A model generated the notes under the pieces. It did no database searches. It saw only the letters and a program-made list of their open reading frames with translations, and had not been told where the DNA came from. From assembly GCF_000422285.1 (NCBI RefSeq), contig NZ_AULM01000012.1, positions 1 through 64,000 on the forward strand: 64,000 nt of DNA, given 5' to 3'. Numbering within the stretch: the stretch's first letter is position 1; each line of letters opens with the position of its first letter. Origin of the DNA: Desulfatiglans anilini DSM 4660 (GTDB lineage: Bacteria > Desulfobacterota > DSM-4660 > Desulfatiglandales > Desulfatiglandaceae). The position numbers were made by a program, and so were the translations under genes. Below, piece after piece: positions 60,769 through 64,000 of the stretch.

Positions 60769-62106
60769 TCATGAGACACCACCGTTCTCCGCAAGAAAAC
60801 GGTACAAGGTCGCACGCCCCACCCCAAGCAGACGCGCCGCCTTGGCCTTGTTGCCGCCGCTCCGCTCCAAAGCTGAACGAACCCCTTCGCCTGTGAGTTT
60901 TTTAGGCCGGCGCTTCGGCCCGGCCTGGCTGCCCGTGTGCCTCAGTTCGAAAGGGAGGTCCTTGGTTTGTATCAAACGCCCGGTGGCGTGGACCAGAGCG
61001 AAGCGAATGGCGCTCTGCAGCTCGCGCACATTACCGGGCCATTCGTAATCCATCATGGCCGCCATGGCCTCTTGCGAGACAACGGCCTGTCTGCCGGCGT
61101 CCGACGCGGCCTTTTCGAGAAAATGCCGCACGAGCAGGGGGATGTCTCCGCGCCTTTCGCGCAGCGGCGGGAGGTGGATCGGAACCACGTAAATCCTGTA
61201 GTAGAGGTCTTCCCGGAACCGCCGCGCCTCGACAAACGCTTTCAGGTCCTGGTTCGTCGCGCTGATGATGCGGACATCCGCTGCAACGGACCCCTCGGCG
61301 CCGACGCGCTCGAAGCGGCCTTCCTGCAAAACCCGCAAAAGCCTCGCCTGAACGCTCTGCGGCATATCCGCCACCTCATCGAGAAACAGGGTCCCGCCGG
61401 CTGCCAGTTCGAAGCGGCCCTTTCTGCTCCGCACCGCTCCGGTAAAAGCCCCTTTGACGTGTCCGAAGAGTTCGCTCTCGAGGACCCCCTCCGGCAGCGC
61501 CGCGCAGTTCACCGGTACGAAGGGCCCTCCTCCGCGGCGGCTTTCGTTGTGGATCGCCACGGCCACCAACTCCTTTCCCGTGCCTGTTTCACCGCTGATG
61601 TGCACGGGATAGTCGACAATCGCAAGATCTCGAATGCGGCGGTAGACATGAATCATCTTCTGATCCCGCCCGACGATCCCGGCAAAGCTCTCGATCTCCC
61701 CCAGCTGCAGCTTCAAATCCACGAGGTCGGTGATGTCCCGGAACGCGGCGATGACCCCCACGAAGCGCTGCCGGTCATCCCGCATCGGCGTCACGCGCAT
61801 CTCCAGCTGGCGCTGCCCGCCTCCCAGGTGGGTGATATGAAGCGGGTATTCCACGTCTTGCATATCGCGGGGCGTCTCCTCCGCAAAAGCGCAACGCTCG
61901 CCGCAGAAGGGCCGTCCGAATGCCTCGTGGCAGTCCCGGCCGACCACCTGCTCCCGCTTGTATCCTGTGATTTCCTCGGCCGCCCGGTTGAAAAAAAGAA
62001 TGCGCCTGGAGGTGTCGTGCGCTATGATGCCCTCCGCAAGATTGTCGAGGATGCGCTCCAGGTTTTTCTGGTGGGTGATGAGCATTTCGAGGGGGTAGTC
62101 TTTCAT
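60769..62106 (-). CDS. Sigma-54-dependent transcriptional activator with PAS domain
   Basis: This 445-residue activator has an N-terminal PAS domain (residues 12-130), an AAA+ domain (Walker A ISGETGTGKELVAVAI, sigma-54 contact loop GHVKGAFTGAVRSRKG, Walker B GGTLFLDEVADMP) and a C-terminal Fis-type helix-turn-helix (GGNKAKAARLLGVGRATLYR). The PAS domain contains a cysteine cluster (GRDCHEAFGRPFCGERCAFA), which may sense redox or bind a metal. AAGGA lies before the ATG at 62106; the longer frame upstream is repeat DNA. It is divergent from the crotonase gene and could control it, though no -24/-12 promoter was seen. Confidence 0.92.
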   Translation of the reverse strand: MKDYPLEMLITHQKNLERILDNLAEGIIAHDTSRRILFFNRAAEEITGYKREQVVGRDCHEAFGRPFCGERCAFAEETPRDMQDVEYPLHITHLGGGQRQLEMRVTPMRDDRQRFVGVIAAFRDITDLVDLKLQLGEIESFAGIVGRDQKMIHVYRRIRDLAIVDYPVHISGETGTGKELVAVAIHNESRRGGGPFVPVNCAALPEGVLESELFGHVKGAFTGAVRSRKGRFELAAGGTLFLDEVADMPQSVQARLLRVLQEGRFERVGAEGSVAADVRIISATNQDLKAFVEARRFREDLYYRIYVVPIHLPPLRERRGDIPLLVRHFLEKAASDAGRQAVVSQEAMAAMMDYEWPGNVRELQSAIRFALVHATGRLIQTKDLPFELRHTGSQAGPKRRPKKLTGEGVRSALERSGGNKAKAARLLGVGRATLYRFLAENGGVS

Positions 62107-62244
62107 CGGGGTCCTTCTTGCTTTGGGGGTGGCCCGGCCTGCCCGTTTCGAGATGCCGGGTTCACACCGGAAATATACTGAAATTGTTCCGCACCGGCAA
62201 GGACAAAGACCTTGCGGGAAACCGCCCTGCGCCTGGCGGCACCC

Positions 62245-62283
62245 GCAGATTGACGCCGAGATTGGCCAAAAAGACCATTTCCG
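62245..62283 (+). repeat. Dispersed repeat, right-arm fragment
   Basis: This is the last 39 bases of the core (GCAGATTGACGCCGAG to CATTTCCG), identical to the same part of the complete copy at 62392-62515. Its left part is missing. Confidence 0.85.
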
Positions 62284-62337
62284 TGGGAACCTTGCGTTCG
62301 GACCTGGCCTGTCCGAGACGACCGAACGGAATCTTCT

Positions 62338-62391
62338 ATGAACGGGAAAAACCCGATGGGCCTCAGATTCACCGAAGAGGCCCTCAACATC
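62338..62391 (+). pseudogene. Relic of a second crotonase-family gene
   Basis: These 54 bases match 63140-63193 inside the crotonase gene at about 48 of 54 positions, in the same orientation. They encode MNGKNPMGLRFTEEALNI, compared with MNGKNPMGLRLTKEAINV in the intact gene. The frame then runs into the repeat copy. It is best read as a leftover of a duplicated crotonase gene trapped between two repeat copies. Confidence 0.75.
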
Positions 62392-62515
62392 CCGGAAATG
62401 AGGATTTTTGGCCAAGATCAAGGAAATCAAGCGCTTGCGCGGAGGCGACCTCCAGGTCGCCGCACAAGCAAACGCGCAGATTGACGCCGAGATTGGCCAA
62501 AAAGACCATTTCCGG
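62392..62515 (+). repeat. Dispersed palindromic repeat, complete reference copy
   Basis: This is a complete 124-bp core: CCGGAAATGAGGATTTTTGG at the left end, GGCGACCTCCAGGTCGCC in the centre (62446-62463) and AAAAAGACCATTTCCGG at the right end. The two arms are inverted versions of each other with mismatches. It lies 18 bases before the crotonase start codon. Confidence 0.92.
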
Positions 62516-62533
62516 AGGAAGGTGGAAGGAGCC

Positions 62534-63307
62534 ATGGACACGATCGAGTACCAACTGCTCGAACCGGGGATCGGGCTGCTGTCGCTGAACCGCCCCCGAA
62601 AGTACAACGCCGTCAATTTCCGGATGATGGAGGAGCTCGAGGCGTTCTGGAAGGAGCGTCTCTATGACCTGGACATCCACGTCATCATCCTCCGTGGGAA
62701 CGGAGAGAGGGGATTCTGCGCGGGCCTCGACATGAAGGAGATCAGGAATGAGGCCCCCGGCATGAACACGGACCAGTTCTACCGTTTTCAGGCCCGTCTG
62801 GCGCGCCTCAACCTGGCGATGCGCCAGGCGCCCCAACCTATCGTCGCCATGGTGCATGGGGCCGCAGTCGGGTTGGGGTTCAGCTTCGCGCTGGCATCGG
62901 ATATCCGGCTGATCAGCCCCGATGCCCGGTTTTCAGCGGCCTACATCAATATCGGACTCGGCGGCGCCGACATGGCTTGCAGCTACCTCCTCCCGCGGCT
63001 GATCGGCGGGGGGCGCGCCTACGAATACATGCTGACAGGCAATTTTATGACGGCGGATGAGGCGATGGCGCTCGGGCTGATCAGTCGCATCGTCGAAAAA
63101 GAGGCCCTGATGGACACGGCCCTCGAACTCGCCCGAACCATGAACGGGAAGAACCCGATGGGCCTCAGACTCACCAAGGAGGCCATCAACGTCAATATGG
63201 ACACTGGAGGACTGGAGCAGGCGTTGCACATGGAGGATCGCAACCAAACCCTGCTCCTCGCGAGGAGCCTCCTTGACAAAAAAGGCAAATCCAGCCGCTA
63301 CTTCTGA
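62534..63307 (+). CDS. Enoyl-CoA hydratase/isomerase (crotonase) family protein
   Basis: This 257-residue protein is a crotonase-fold enzyme acting on acyl-CoA. The oxyanion-hole segments are FCAGLDMKEI and HGAAVGLGFSFALASDIRLI, and the active-site loop is INIGLGGADMACSYLLPRLIG. The first catalytic glutamate position of enoyl-CoA hydratase appears replaced in the GLGFSFALASD segment, so the reaction may be an isomerisation or another crotonase reaction. The ATG at 62534 follows GGAAGGA; the frame upstream is the repeat. A relic of a related gene lies 200 bases upstream. Confidence 0.87.
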   Translation: MDTIEYQLLEPGIGLLSLNRPRKYNAVNFRMMEELEAFWKERLYDLDIHVIILRGNGERGFCAGLDMKEIRNEAPGMNTDQFYRFQARLARLNLAMRQAPQPIVAMVHGAAVGLGFSFALASDIRLISPDARFSAAYINIGLGGADMACSYLLPRLIGGGRAYEYMLTGNFMTADEAMALGLISRIVEKEALMDTALELARTMNGKNPMGLRLTKEAINVNMDTGGLEQALHMEDRNQTLLLARSLLDKKGKSSRYF

Positions 63308-63646
63308 AACCGAGGGGTTAAAAAACGGCAACACGCCCCCGTCGCAGGCGGCCTGAAAACCGGCCGGTGTGATCGAGCTCCCGGCATGTTCCTGCAACGC
63401 CGAAAACCGGCAAGGGTGTTTTGTCATTGCCAAACACCGGCAGCTGTCCCTATAATATTTATAAAGCGGCAACCAAGCTGCCGCACATTTTTCCTGGAAA
63501 AGAGCCTCTGTAAAAACCTTTGTCCGTCCGTCCCCGACCCTGCCGCAGCGGCAGGCAGTCGCGGCGGTTGCTGGATCGAAAACGTGCCATCCGGACCTGA
63601 AAACCGCCTGAGCACTTTAACCATCTTGCCCATTGAGGGTTTAACC
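63308..63646. other. Intergenic region, no gene recognised
   Basis: This gap lies between the crotonase gene and the MarR gene. No repeat copy or RNA gene was found. The first part is followed by a GC-poor stretch near 63450 that may hold the promoter of the MarR gene. Confidence 0.4.
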
Positions 63647-64000
63647 ATGCCATCGCAATCGAGCGCTGCAAAGAATCCAAAACCAATACAGGAGGAACGA
63701 GATGTTCTTATCGGCGAAATCCTTTACCAGATACGCCGTTTGGGACAGGCAGGAACACTTTACTCGAAAGAGTTGATGAAATACCATCAGATCAGCACTC
63801 CGCAGTTGAACTGCATCCTCGCCCTGCATGCCAACGGGCCCATTCCCGCCTCTCAGATCGCGCGCCTGATCCTCGTGAAATCCAGCACGGTCACCGGCAT
63901 CATCGACCGGCTGGAACAAAAGGGCCTTGTCCGGCGCGTCCGCAACTCGCCCGACCGCCGGGTCATCATGATCGAACTGACCGAGGCAGGTGAATCCCTG
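63647..64000 (+). CDS. MarR-family transcriptional regulator, cut by window edge
   Basis: The frame stays open from ATG 63647 (GAGGG upstream) to the end of the window, giving 118 residues. The winged helix-turn-helix is clear: ISTPQLNCILALHANGPIPA, SQIARLILVKSSTVTGIIDR and LEQKGLVRRVRNSPDRRVIM. MarR proteins usually have about 140-170 residues, so the C-terminal dimer helices are probably outside the window. It may regulate the neighbouring acyl-CoA metabolism gene. The ligand is unknown. Confidence 0.85.
   Translation, partial: MPSQSSAAKNPKPIQEERDVLIGEILYQIRRLGQAGTLYSKELMKYHQISTPQLNCILALHANGPIPASQIARLILVKSSTVTGIIDRLEQKGLVRRVRNSPDRRVIMIELTEAGESL

Noticed and set aside
62408-62533. Upstream extension of the crotonase frame
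   Set aside because: These 42 codons are the palindromic repeat. The ATG at 62534 has its own GGAAGGA site and matches the start of the family.
63702-63776. 24-codon frame with a strong AGGAGG inside the MarR gene
   Set aside because: The AGGAGG falls in codons for Gln-Glu-Glu of the MarR protein, whose first helix is needed for the fold. It is probably coincidence.

Overview
The window looks like a chromosomal segment of a GC-rich anaerobic bacterium of the Desulfobacterota (former Deltaproteobacteria), probably a sulfate reducer or syntroph. This is inferred from gene content: a single nickel CO dehydrogenase (CooS), hydrogenase maturation genes, futalosine-route menaquinone synthesis (MqnA), system II cytochrome c maturation (CcsB/CcsA), a minimal SmsC-SmsB type Fe-S assembly pair, several CoA-activating enzymes, and a superoxide reductase / rubrerythrin / rubredoxin island under a PerR-type regulator. 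No rRNA, tRNA, CRISPR array, prophage or intact insertion sequence was recognised. The species cannot be named from this window.

Layout. 0-12 kb: CoA transferase, a DASS anion transporter followed by a CBS-domain response regulator, an orphan periplasmic binding lipoprotein, a Nudix enzyme, small regulators, an IHF/HU protein with a cysteine-rich tail, MqnA and a DUF2238 membrane protein. 11.7-16 kb: a cyclic-nucleotide-binding protein, then a three-gene NADH-oxidising diaphorase (NuoE/NuoF/HoxU-like) without its catalytic partner. 17-26 kb: overlapping recC-recB-recD on the minus strand. 26-35 kb: acetoacetyl-CoA synthetase, a nitrilase-AsnB pair, a lytic transglycosylase and an acyl-CoA ligase. 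35-42 kb: hypA-hypB-hypF-hypD followed by a small protein kinase, with no hypC or hypE. 43-47 kb: CcsB, CcsA and SmsC-SmsB. 47-55 kb: tRNA nucleotidyltransferase, an MltD-like lipoprotein, a HAD phosphatase, an NRDE protein and CooS. 55-60 kb: the oxygen-defence island (flavodoxin, rubredoxin-like protein, desulfoferrodoxin, Tpx, PerR with its operator, rubredoxin, rubrerythrin). 60-64 kb: a sigma-54 activator, a crotonase-family enzyme and the start of a MarR regulator.

The most unusual feature is a family of dispersed intergenic repeats. The core is a 122-124 bp imperfect palindrome centred on a GGCGACCT/AGGTCGCC hairpin and bounded by CCGGAAATG and CATTTCCGG. Copies, fragments and decayed relatives occur at about fourteen places, all outside genes or just touching gene ends. 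Several are combined with a second, REP-like module of about 50 bp that contains small GC-rich hairpins; one composite copy carries three of these modules in tandem. Upstream reading-frame extensions of several genes, and the last ten or so codons of recD, are made of this repeat DNA. Between two repeat copies lies a 54-bp relic of a second crotonase gene.

Gene starts were chosen by Shine-Dalgarno sequence, operon overlap and family alignment from memory. No database search was run, so family names rest on recognised motifs and lengths.
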